A stretch of 64,000 nucleotides of DNA from Aristolochia californica (taxonomy: Eukaryota > Streptophyta > Magnoliopsida > Piperales > Aristolochiaceae). Under the pieces are notes generated by a model. That model was given only the letters and a program-made list of their open reading frames with translations. It was not told the DNA's origin and made no database searches. Position numbers and translations under genes: made by a program. Location of the stretch: assembly GCA_029961685.1 (NCBI GenBank), contig JARWKL010000008.1, forward strand, positions 17,951,981 through 18,015,980, given 5' to 3'. Below, piece by piece: positions 50,227-62,400 of the stretch. The stretch's first letter is position 1, and the number at the start of each line of letters is the position of its first letter.

Positions 50227-51002
50227 TTTTCACTTTCCCTTCATCTCGTAAACAAAAAAAAGAGATAAAAGGCAAATAGATCATAACAAAATGAAAACTT
50301 TAGAGTTTATGTATGGAAAGAATTGAAAGCAATAACAAATGTAAGCAAGGAAATTTTATTCACACACAACAAATGAACACAAAATTTTAGTAATACAAGT
50401 TTTGAAAATTCCACTAGTTCAACCCTAATAGCTTAGAATTTTATAAGAAAGAGATTTTTCTACACATTTTTTAAAAAATGAATATGCATGCTTGAAACAT
50501 GTTAAAGATGCAAATGATCTATAGATCCAAACATTTTAAAGAGAATAACATTAAATTCTCAATTGAACGTGCGGTGGGATATTTACCTGAGTCAAACAGG
50601 CCATTATTTTACCCATTTAAAAACATTTGACCTAACGATCATAGATGATTGTAAAGTGTTTTATCATGTGGAACGGGCTATGTTTTTGTAAGGAATGACT
50701 TATGGATTGGGAGTCAACACTCAGTTAAAAATCCCCCACCTCCACTTTTCTCGACATTTGCAAAACATCATATATAAAAACTAAAAAGAGTTTACAATCC
50801 CTAAAAATTAGAGACACTTTTCTGAATTATCTCTCTCTACTTTTGTGCATTGTGCATTTCCATTTTAGATGTATACTTTTTTCTTAAATCAACACTTGAG
50901 TTTTCACTTTCCCTTCATCTCATATACAAAAAGAGGGATAAAAGGAAAATAGATCATAACAAAATGAAAATTTTAGACTTTATGTATGGAAAGAATGTAA
51001 AG

Positions 51003-51016
51003 CACTAACAAAAGTT
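51003..51016 (+). repeat. Deletion-variant monomer junction (about 44 bp lost)
   Basis: GCACTAACAAAAGTTTTG lacks the TGTAAGTAAAGAAAATTTAT segment and the CACACCACAAATGAACAC segment. AACA precedes and ACAAAAG follows in intact copies, a likely microhomology. Interval 628 bp. Confidence 0.85.
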
Positions 51017-51319
51017 TTGTTATCCAAGTTTGCAAAATTCCACTTGTTCAACCATAATTGCTTGGAATTTTATTAGAAAGTGATTTTTTACGCATGTTTT
51101 AAAAAATGGATATGGATGCTTGAAACATGTTAAAGATGCAAATCACCTACGGATCCAAACCTTTTAAAGAGAATAACATTAATTTCTCAAGTGAACATGC
51201 GGTGGGATATTTACCCGAGTCAAACAAGCCATTATTTTGCCCACTTACAAAAAGTTGACTTAACGACCATTGATGACTGTAAAGAGATTTATCTTTCGTA
51301 ACGGGCTATATTTTTGTAA

Positions 51320-52609
51320 GGAATGACTTATGGATTGGGAGTCAACACTCAGTTAAAAATTCAATGCCTCCCCCTTTTCCTAATGATTGCATAACCTGAC
51401 ATATAAAAACTAAAAACTATTTACAATCCCTCTACCTTTTTGCATTGTGCATTTCCATTTTACATGTATACTTTTTTCTTAAATCAAAACTTGAGATTTC
51501 ACATTCCCTTCATCTCGTAAACAAAAAAAGAGATTAAATGCAAATAGATAACAACAAAATGAAAATTTTAGAGTTTATGTATGTAAAGAATATAATTCAA
51601 TAAAAACTGTAAGTAAGCAAAATTTATTCACACACCACATATGAACACAAAAGTTTAGTTATCCAAGTTTGGGAAATTCCATTAGTTCAACTCTAATGGC
51701 ATGGAATTTTAAAACAAAGAGATTTTTCTGCACATGTTTTAAAAAATGGATATGCATGAATGAAACTTGTTAAAGATGCAAATCACCTATGGATCCAAAC
51801 CTTTTGAAGACAATAACATTCAATTCTCAAGTGAACATGCGGTGGGATATTTACCAGAGTCAAACAAGCCACTATTTTGCCCATTTACAAAAAGCAGACT
51901 TAACGATCATAGATGATTGTAAAGTTATTTATCATGTGTAACGGGCTATATTTTTTTAAAAAATGACTTATGGTTTGGGAGTCAACACTCAATTAAAAAT
52001 CCCCCGCCTCCCCCTTTTCCCGATGATTGCAAAACCTGATATATAAAAACTAAAAAGAGTTTACAATCCCTAAAAATTACAGAAACTTTTTGGAATTATC
52101 TCTCTCTACATTTGTGCATTGTGCATTTGCATTTTAGATGTATACTTTTTTTTTTAAATCAAAACATGAGTTTTCACTTTCCTTTCATCTCATAAGCAAA
52201 AAAAAGAGAAAAAGGCAAAAAAAAATCACAAAAAAATGAAAATTTTAGAGTTTATGTATGGAAAGAATTTAAAGCGATCACACACCACAAATGAACACAA
52301 AAGTTTTGTTATCCAAGTTATAGAAATTCCACTAGTTCAACCCTAATTGCTTGGAATTTTAAAAGAAAGAGATTTTTCTACACATGTTTGAAAAACTAGA
52401 TATGAATGCTTGAAAGATGTTAAAGATTCAAATGACCTATGGATTCAAACCTTTTAAACACAATAACATTAAATTCTCAAGTGAATGTGGGGTGGGATAT
52501 TTACCAGAGTCAAACAAGCCATTATATTGCACATTTACAAAAAGTTGACCTAACGATCATAGATGATTGTAAAGTGATTTATCATGCATAACGGGCTATA
52601 TTCTTTTAA
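51320..52609 (+). repeat. Block D-E, second copy
   Basis: This block repeats the private variants of 46762-48038 in the same order. The shared deletion joint CCCTCTACCTTTTTG is at 51428, against 46870 in the first copy, an offset of 4558. It has its own deletion near 52275 (AAAGCGATCACACACC, losing about 25 bp). I infer a block duplication of about seven monomers, with each copy decaying separately since. Confidence 0.85.
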
Positions 52610-54873
52610 GGAATGACTTATGGATTGGGAGTCAACACTCAGTTAAAAATCCCCTGCCTTGCCCTTTTCCCGATGATAACAAAACCTGACATATAACAAC
52701 TAAAAATTATTTAAAATCCCTAAAAATTACAAACACTTTTAGTAATTATCTCTCTATATATTTTTGCATTGTGAATTTCCATTTTAGATGTATACTATTT
52801 TCTTAAATAAAAAATTTAGTATTCACTTTCCCTTCATCTCGTAAACAAAAAATGGATAAAAGGCAAAATGATCACAACAAAATGAAAACTTTAGAGTTTA
52901 TGTATGGAAAGAATTTAAAGCAATAAAAAATGTAAATGAAGTAAAATTTATTCACACACCACAAATGAGGGCAAAAATTTTGTTATCCAAGTTTGGGAAA
53001 TTCCACTAGTTCAACCCTAATAGCTGGGAATTTTATAAGAAAGCGATTTTTCTAAACAAGTTTTAAAAAATGAATATGCATGTTTGAAACATGTTAATGA
53101 TGAAAATGACCTATGGATCCAATACTTTTAAAGAGAATAACAAAAAATTCTCAAGTGAACGTACGGTGGGATATTTACCTGAGTCAAACAAGCCATTATT
53201 TTGCCCGTTTACAAAAAGCTGACCTAACGATTATAGATGATTGTAAAGTGATTTATCATGCATAACAGGCAATAGTTTTTGAAAGGAATGACTTAAGGAT
53301 TGGGAGTCAACACTCAATTAAAATTCACCCGCCTCCCCCTTTTCCCGTCAATTACAAAACCTCATATAAAAACTAAAAAGGGTTAACAATCCTTAACAAT
53401 TACATTCACTTTTTTGAATTATCTCTCTCTACATTGGTGCATTGTGCATTTCCTTTTTAGATGTATACTTTTTTCTTAAATCAAAACTTGTGTTTTCACT
53501 TTCCCTTCATCCTGTAAACGAATAAAAGATATAAAATGCAAATAGATCAAAACAAAATGAAAATTTTAGAGTTTATGCATGAAAAGAATTTAATGCAATA
53601 ACAAATTTAAGTAAAGAAAATTTATCCACACTCCACAAATGAACACAAAAGTTTTGTTATCCAAGTTTAGGAAATTCTACTAGTTCAACCCTAATAGCTT
53701 GGAATTTTAAAAGAAAGAGATTTTTCTACACATGTTTTAAAAAATGGATATGCATGCTTGAAACATGTTCAAGATGCAAATGACCTATGGATCCAAACAT
53801 TTTAAAGAGAATAACACTAAATTCTCAAGTGAACGTCCGGTGGGATATTTACCCGAGTCAAACAAACCATTATTTTGCCCACTTACATAAAGCTGAGGTA
53901 ACGGTCATAGATGATTGTAAAGTTATATATCATACGTAACGGGCTATATTTTTGTAAGGAATGACTTATGGATTTGGAGTCAACGCTCAATTAAAAATTC
54001 CCTGCCTCCCCCTTTTCCCGACGATTGCGATACCTGATATATAAAAACTATAAAGAGTTTGCAATCCCTAAAAATTACAGACACTTTTTTGAATTATCCC
54101 TCTCTACATTTGTGCATTGTGCATTTCAATTTCAGAGGAATACCTTTTTCTGAAATCGAAACTTGTGTTTTCACTTTCCCTACATCTCATAAACAAAAAA
54201 AGAGATAAAAGGCACATAGATCACAACAAGACAAAAATTTTAGAGTTTATTAATGGAAAGAATTTAAAGCAAGAAAAAATGTAAGTAAAGAAAATTTATT
54301 CACACACCACAAATGATCACAAAAGTTTTGTTATCCAAGTTTGGGAAATTCCACTAGTTCAACCCTAATATCTTGGAATTTTATAAGAAACATATTTTTC
54401 TACACATGTGTTTAAAAAATGGCTATGCATGTTAAAGATGCAAATAACCGATGGATCCAAACCTTTTAAAGAGAATAACAATAAATTCTACAGTGAGCAT
54501 GCGGTGGGATATTTGCCCGAGTCAAACAAGCCATTATTTTGCCTATTTACAAAAAGTTGACCTAACGATCATAGATGATTGTAAAGTGATCTATCATGCA
54601 TAACGGTTTGAATTTTTACAGGGAATGACTTATTGATTGGGAGTCAACACTTAGTTAAAAATCCCCCGCCTCCCCCATTTTCGACGTTTGCAAAACATGA
54701 TATATAAAAACTAAAAAGAGTTTACAATCCCTATAAATTACAGACACTTTTCTGAATTATCTCTCTCTACATTTGTGCATTGTGCATTTCCATTTTAGAT
54801 GTATACTTTTTTCTTAAATCAACACTTGAGTTTTCACTTTCCCTTCATCTCGTTAACAAAAAAGGGATAAAAG

Positions 54874-54890
54874 GAAAAAACACAATGTAA
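54874..54890 (+). repeat. Deletion-variant monomer junction (about 58 bp lost)
   Basis: AAAAGGAAAAAACACAATG joins the AAAGGCAAATAGATC region to the middle of ACAAATGTAAG. The GAAAATTTTAGAGTTTATGT segment is missing. Interval 615 bp. Confidence 0.85.
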
Positions 54891-55959
54891 GTAAGCAAAT
54901 ATATTCACACACCACAAATGTACACAAAAGTTATGTAATCCAAGCTTTGGAAATTCCACGAGTTCAACCCTAATTGCTTGGAATTTTATATGAAAGTGAT
55001 TTTTCTACACATGTTTTAAAAAATGGATATGCATGCTTGAAACATGTTATAGATGCAAATGACCTATGGATCCAAACCTTTTAAAGAGAATAACATTGAA
55101 CTCTCAAGTTAACATGCGGTGGGATATTTACCCGAGTCAAACACGCCATTATTTTGCCCATTTAAAAAAAGTTGACCTAATGATCGTAGATGATTGTAAT
55201 GTAATTTATCATGTGTAACGGGCTATATTTTTGTCAGGAATGACTTATTGATTGGGAGTCAACACTCAGTTAAAAATCCACCGCCTCCCCCTTTTCCTGT
55301 GGATTGCAAAACCCGATATATAAAAACTAAAAAGATTTTACAATCCCTATAAATTAAAGACACTTTTTTGAATTATCTCTCTCTACATTTGTGCATTGTG
55401 CATTTCCATTTTAGATGTATACTTTTTCTTTAATCAAAACTTGAGTTTTCACTTTCCCTTCATCTCGTAAACAATAAAACGGATAAAAGGAAAAAATAGA
55501 TCGCAACAAAATGAAACTTTTTGAGTTTATGTATGGAAAGAATTTCAAGAAATAAGAAATGTAAGTAAAGAAAATTTATTCACACACCACAAATGAACAC
55601 AAAAGTTTTGTTATCCAAGTTTTGGAAATTCCACTAGTTGAACCCAAATATTTTGGAATTTTATAAGAAAGCGATTTTTCTACACATGTTTTAAAAAATG
55701 GATATGCATGCTTGAAACATGTTAAAGATGGAAATGACCTATGAATCCAAACCTTTTAAAGAGAATAACATTTGACTCTCAAGTGAATGTGCGGTGGGAT
55801 ATTTACCCGAGACAAACAACCCATTATTTTGCCCATTTACAAAAAGTTGACCTAACGATCTTAGATGATTGTAAAGTGATTTATCATGTGTAACGAGCTA
55901 TATTTTTGTAAGGAATGACTTATGAATTGGGAGTGAACACTCAGGTAAATATCCCCCAC

Positions 55960-55975
55960 CTCCCCCATTAAAAGG
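55960..55975. other. Satellite inversion breakpoint
   Basis: The + strand monomer that starts at 55912 reads normally through CACCTCCCCC (phase about +55). From about 55968 it continues directly with TTAAAAGGTTTGGATCC, the reverse complement of monomer phase about +505 to +515. There is no spacer and at most 1-3 bp of ambiguity. The two sides meet at different monomer phases, so this is not a simple perfect palindrome or fold-back of one copy. It looks like end joining between two separate monomers, or a template switch. Confidence 0.93.
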
Positions 55976-56121
55976 TTTGGATCCATAGGTCATTTCCATC
56001 TTTAACATGTTTCAAGAATGCATATCCTTTTTTAAAACATGAGTAGAAAAATCTCTTTCTTTTAAAATTCCGAGCTATTAGGGTTGAACTAGTGGAATTT
56101 CCCAAACTTTGAAAACAAAAC

Positions 56122-56137
56122 TTTTTTTTTTTTTTTT
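56122..56137 (-). repeat. T16 run in the inversion-adjacent monomer
   Basis: Where - strand copies normally read ACTTTTGTGTTCATTTGTGG, this copy has C followed by 16 T and then GGTGTGTG. The short TGTGTTCATTTG word is lost. It lies about 150 bp from the inversion breakpoint. Confidence 0.87.
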
Positions 56138-56411
56138 GGTGTGTGAACAAATTTTCTTTACTTACATTTGTTATTGCTTTAAATTCTTGCCATACATAAA
56201 CTCTAAAATTTTTATTTTGTTGTGATTTGCCTTTTATCTCTTTTTTTTTTTGTCTATGAGATGAAGGGAAAGTGAAAACTCAAGTTTTGATTTAAGAAAA
56301 AAGTGTTCATCTAAAATGGAAATGCACAATGCACAAATATAGAGAGATATAATTCCAAAAAGTGTCTGTAATTTTTAAGGATGGTAAACTCTTTTTAGTT
56401 TTTATATATCA

Positions 56412-56429
56412 GGGGGGGGGGGGGGGGGG
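56412..56429 (-). repeat. G18 run replacing the monomer's C-rich island
   Basis: Eighteen G follow TATATATCA. In other - strand copies this stretch reads TTTTGCAATCGTCGGGAAAA followed by the G-rich island, so the flank is lost and the island has become one homopolymer. It lies in the same part of the array as the T16 run and the inversion. Confidence 0.9.
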
Positions 56430-59400
56430 AATTTCACCTAAGTGTTGACTCCCAATCCATAAGTCATTCTTTACAAAATTATAGGCCGTTACGCATGATA
56501 AATCACTTTATAATCTTCGATGATCGTTAGGTCAGTTTTTTGAAAATGAGCAAAATAATGGCTTGTTTGACTCGGGTAAATATCCCACCGCTCCAGCACT
56601 TGAGAATTTAATGTTATTCTCTTTAAAAGGTTTGGATCCATAGGTCATTTGCATCTTTAAAATGTTTCAAGCATGCATATCCAGTTTTTAAAACAAGTGT
56701 AGAAAAATCTCTTTCTTATAAAATTAAAACCAAATAGTGTTGAACTATTGGAATTTCCCAAACTTGGATAACAAAACTTTCGTGTTCATTTGTGGTGTGT
56801 GAATAAATTTACTTTACGTACATTTGTTATTGCTTTAAATTTTTTCCATACCTAAACTCTAAAATTTTCTTTTTGTTGTGATCTTTTTTCCTTTTATCTC
56901 TTTTTTTGTTTACGAAATGAAGGGAAAGTGAAAACTCAAGTTTTGATTTAAGAAAAAAAGGTACACGTCTAATTGGGAAATGCACAATGCACAAATTTAG
57001 AGAGTGATAATTCCAAAAATTGTCTGTAATTTTTAGGGATTGTAAACTCTTTTTAGTTTTTATATATAAGGTTTTGCAATCGTCGGGAAAAGGGGGAAGG
57101 GGGGATTTTTAACAGAGTGTTGACGCCCAATCCATAAGTCATTCCTTACAAAAATATAGACCGTTACGTATGATAAATCACTTTACAATCATCTATGATT
57201 GTTTGGTTAGCTTTTTGTAAATGGGCTAAATAATGTCTTGTTTGACTCGGGTAAATATCACTGCACGTTCACTTGAGAATTTAATGTTATTCTCTTTAAG
57301 AGGTTTGGATCCATAGGTCATTTGCATCTTTAACAAGTTTCAAACATGCATATCCATTTTTTAAAACATGTGTAGAAAAATCACTTTCTTATAAAATTCC
57401 AAGCTATTAGGGTTGAGCAAGTGGAATTTCCCAAACATCGATAACAAAACTTGTGTTCATTTGTGGTGTGTGAAAAAAATTTCTTTACAATACATTTGTT
57501 ATTGCTTTAAATTTTTTCCATACCTAAACTCTAAAATTTTCTTTTTGTTGTGATCTATTTTCTGTTTATCTCTTTTTTTTTTACGAGATGAAGGTAAACT
57601 AAAAACTCAAGTTTTTATTTAAGAAAAAAAAGTACACATCTAAAATGAAAATGCACAATGCACAAATGTAGACAGTGATAATTCCAAAAAGTGTCTGTAA
57701 TTTTTAGTGATTGTAAAATCTTTTTAGTTTTTATCTATCAAGTTTTTCAATATTGGGGAAGAGGGGGTGGCGGGGGATTTTTACCGAGTGTTGACTCCCA
57801 ATCAATTAGTCATTCCTTACAAAAATATATCCCGTTACGCATGATAAATCACTTTAACATCATCTACGAACGTTAAGTCAGCTTTTTGTAAATGGCCAAA
57901 ATAATGGCTTGCTTGACTCTGGTAAATATCCCACCGCACGTTCACTTGAGAATTTAATGTTATTCTCTTTAAATGGTTTGGATCCATAGGTCATTTGCAT
58001 CTTTAATATGTTTCAAGCATGCATTTCCATTTTTTAAAACATGTGTAGAAAAATCTCTTTCTTATAAAATTCCAACCTATTAGGGTTGAACTAGTGGAAT
58101 TTCCCAAACTTGGATAACAAAATTTTTCTGTTCATTTGTGGTGTGTCAATTAATTTTCTTTACATACATTTTTTATTGCTTAAATTTTTTTCCATGCATA
58201 AACTCTAAAGTTTTCATTGTTTTGTGATCTATTTTCCTTTTATCTCTTTTTTTTGTTTACGAGATGAAGGGAAAGTTAAAACTCAAGTTTTGATTTAAGA
58301 AACAAAAGTGCACACCTAAAACAGAAAAGCACAACGCACAAATGTAGAGAGTGATAATTCCAAAAAGATTCTGTAATTTTTAGGGATTGTAAACTCTTTT
58401 TAGTTTTTATATATCAGGTTTTGCAATCATCGGGAAAAGGGGGAGGGGGGGATTTTTAACCAAGTATTGACTCCCAATCCATAGGTCATTCATTAAAAAA
58501 ATATAGCCCATTAAGCATGATCAATCACTTTACAATCCTCTATGATCTTTTGGTCTGTTTTTGTAAATGGGCAAAATTATGGCTTGTTTGATTCGGGTAA
58601 ATATCCCACCGCACGTTCACTTGAGAATTTAATGTTATTCTCTTTAAAAGGTTTGGATCCATAGGACATTTGCATCTTTAACCTGTTTCAAGCATGCATT
58701 TCCATTTTTTAAAACATGTGTAGAAAAATATCTTTCTTATAAAACTCCTAGCTATTAGGGTTGAACTAGTGGAATTTCCAAAACATGGATAACAAAACTT
58801 TTGTGTTCATTTGTGGTGTGTGAATAAATTTTCATTACTTACATTTGTTATTGGTTTAAATTTTTTCCATACCTAAACTCTAAAATTTTTTTTTTGTTGT
58901 GATCGATTTGCCTTTTATCTTTTTTTTTTTTTTGTTTACGAGATGAAGGGAAAGTGAAAACTCTAGTTTTTTTTTAAGAAAAAAAAATACATCTAAAATG
59001 GAAATGAATGATGCACAAATGTAAAGAGCGATAATTCCAAAAACGGTATGTAATTTTTAGGGATTGTAAACTCTTTTTAGTTTTTATATGTCAAGTTTTG
59101 AAATCGAATGGAAAAGGGGTAGGTGGGGGATTTTTAACCGAGTGTTGACTCCAAATCCATAGTCTTTCCTTAAAAAAAATATAGCTCGTTACGCATGATA
59201 AATCACTTTATAATCATCTACGATCGTTAGGTCTGCTTTTATAAATGGGCAAAATAATGGCTTATTTGACTCGGGTAAATATCCAACCGCACGTTCACTT
59301 GAGAATTTAATGCTATTCTCTATAAAAGGTTTGGATCCATAGGTCATTTACATCTTTAACATGTTTCAAGCATGCATTTCCTTTTTTTAAAACATGTGTA

Positions 59401-62400
59401 GAAAAGTCTCTTTCTTATAAAATTCCAAGCTATTACGGTTGATCTAGTGGAATTTCCCAAACTAGGATAACAAAACTTTTGTGTTCATTTGTGATGTGTC
59501 AATACATTTTATTTACTTACATTTTTTATTGCTTTAAATTTTTTCCATACATAAACTCTAAAATTTTCATTTTGTTGTGATCTATTTGGCTTTTATCTTT
59601 TTTTTTTGTTTACAAGATGAAGGGAAAGTGAAAACTCAAGTTTTGATTTAAGAAAAAAAAGTACACATCTAAAATGGAAATGCACGATGCACAAATGTAG
59701 ACAGTGGTAATTCAAAAAAGTGTCTGTAATTTTTTGGTATAGTAAACTCTTTTTAGTTCTTACATATCAGATTTTGTCATCATCTAGAAAAGGGGGAGCC
59801 AAGGGATTTTTAACTGACTATTGACTCCTAATCCATAAGTCATTCCTTAAAAAAATGTAGCCCGTTACGCATGATAAATCTATTTACATTCATCTATTAT
59901 CGTTAGCTCAACTTTTTGTAAATAGGCAAAACAATGGCTTGTTTGACTCTGGTAAATATCCTACCACACGTTCACTGGAGAATTTAATGTTATTCTCTTT
60001 AAAAGTTTTTGATCCAAAGGGCATTTGCATCTTTAACATGTTTCAAGCATGGATATCGATTTTTTAAAACATGTGTAGAAAAATCACTTTCTTATAAAAT
60101 TCCAAGCTTTTAGGGTTGAACTAGTGGAATTTCCCAAACATGGATAACAAAACTTTTGTGTTCATTTTTGGTGTGTGAATAAATTTTCTTTACTTACATT
60201 TGTTATTTCTTGAAATGTTTTCCATACATAAACTCTAAAATTTTCATTTTGTTGTAATCTATTTGCCTTTTATCTCTTTTTTTGTTTACGAGATGAACGA
60301 AAAGTGAAAACTCAAGTTTTGATTTAAGAAAAAAAGTACACATCTAAAATGGAAATTCAAAATGCACAAATGTAGAGAGTCATAATGCCAAAAAGAATCT
60401 GTAATTTTTAGGGATTGTAAACTCTTTTTAGTTTTTATACATCAGGTTTTACGATCGTCATGAAAAGGGGGAGGCGGGGGATTTTTAACCGAGTGTTGAC
60501 TCCAAATCCACCGGTCATTCCTGTAAAAATATATCCCGTTAAACATGATAAATCACTTTACAATCATCAATGATCGTTTGGTCAGATTTTTCTAAATGGA
60601 CAAACTAATGACTTCTTTGACTCGAGTAAATATCCTACAACACGTTCACTTGAGAATTTAATGTTATTCGCTATAAAAGGTTTGGGTCCATAGGTCATTT
60701 GCATCTTTAACCTGTTTCAAGCATGCATTTCCATTTTTTAAAACATGTGTAGAAAATCTCTTTCTTATAAAATTTCAAGTTATTAGGGTTGAAGTAGTGG
60801 AATTTCCCAAACTTTGATAACAAAACTTTTGTGTTCATTTGTGGTGTGTGAATAAATTTTCATTACTTACATTTGTTATTGGTTTAAATTTTTTCCATAC
60901 CTAAACTCTAAAATTTTCTTTTTGTTGTGATCAATTTGCCTTTTATCTTTTTTTTTTGTGTGTTTATGAGATGAAGGGAAAGTGAAAACTCAAGTTTTGA
61001 TTTAAGAAATAAGTATACATCTAAAATGGAAATGCATGATGCCCAAATGTAGAGAGTGAAAATTCCAAAAAGTGTCAGTAATTTTTAGGGATTGTAAACT
61101 CTTTTTAGTTTTTATATATTAGGTTTCACAATCGAAGGGAAAAGGAGGAGGCAGGGGATTTTTAACCGAGTGTTGACTCCCAATCCATAAGTCATTCCTT
61201 ACAAAAACATAGCCTGTTTCACACGATAAATCACTTTACAATTATCTATGATCGTTGGGTCAGCTTTTTGTAAATAGGAAAAATAATGGCTTGTTTTACT
61301 TGGGTAAATATCCCACCGCACGTTCACTTGAGAATTAAATATTATTCTCTTTAAAAGGTTTAAATCCACAGGACAATTGCATCTTTAACATGTTTCGAGC
61401 ATGCATATCCATTTTTAAAAACATGTGTAGAAAAGTCTCTTTCTTATAAAATTCAAGCTATTAGGGTTGAACTAGTGGACTTTCCCAAACTTGGATAACA
61501 AAACTTTTGTAATCATTTGTGGTGTGTAAATAAATTTTCTTTACATACATTTGTTATTGCTTTAAATTTTTTCCATACATAAACACTAAAATTTTCATTT
61601 TGTTGTGATCTATTTGGCTTTTATCTCTTTTTTTGTTTATGAGATGAAGGGAAAGTGAAAACACAAGTTTTTATTTAAGAAAAAAAAGTAAACATCTAAA
61701 ATAGACATGCACAACGTACAAATGTAGGGAGTGATAATTCCAAAAAGTGTCTGTAATTTTTAGGGATTGTAAACTCTTTTTAGTTTTTATATATTAGGTT
61801 TTGCAATCATCGGGAAAAGGGGGAGGTGGGGGATTTTTAACCTAGTGTTGACTCCCTTTACTTAAATCATTCCTTAAAAAAATATATCCCGTTACGCATG
61901 ATTAATCACTTTACAACCATCTATGATCGTTTGGTCAGCTTTTGTGAATGGGCAAAATAATGGCTTGTTTGACTTGGGTAAATATCCCACCGCACGTTCA
62001 CTTAAGAATTTAATGTTATTCACTTTAAAAGGTTTGGATCCATATGCCATTTGCATATTTAACCTGTTTCAAGCAAGCATTTCCATATTTTAAAACATGT
62101 ATAGAAAAATCTCTCTTATAAAATTCCAAGCTATTAGGGTTGAACTAGTGGAATTTCCGAAACTTGGATAAAATTTTTTTTTTGTTCATTTTTGGTGTGT
62201 GAATAAATTTTCATTACTTACATTTTTTATTGGTTTAAATTTTTTCCATACCTAAACTCTAAAATTTTCTTTTTGTTGTGATCTATTTGCCTTTTATCTC
62301 TTTTTTTTTTTTGTTTACAAGATGAAGGGAAAGTGAAAACTTAAGTTCTGATTTAAGAAAAAAGTATACATCTAAAATGGAAATGCACGATGGACAAATG

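Larger units (their letters stand above)
30472..55967 (+). repeat. Satellite array, + strand domain 2, about 38 monomers of ~672 bp
   Basis: This is the same satellite in the same orientation as domain 1. It resumes after the LTR element at phase about +370 (TTATCCAAG). Phase-0 anchors are 30772, 31441, 32104, 32775, 33450, 34125, 34797, 35406, 36079, 36750, 37409, 38080, 38698, 39374, 40056, 40725, 41391, 42065, 42739, 43411, 44075, 44750, 45412, 46087, 46762, 47363, 48039, 48710, 49388, 50036, 50692, 51320, 51960, 52610, 53285, 53958, 54622, 55237 and 55912. The last third (about 46-55 kb) is richest in deletion-bearing monomers and block duplications. Several monomers here carry a GACGTTTGCAAAACATGAT variant with ATCAACACTTGAG downstream, which marks a subfamily. 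The domain ends at an inversion at phase about +55. No gene is seen. Confidence 0.97.

Noticed and set aside
55900..56100. Inversion as a perfect palindrome or hairpin end
   Set aside because: The arms meet at different monomer phases, and the reversed copies belong to another subfamily, so there is no mirror symmetry around the joint.
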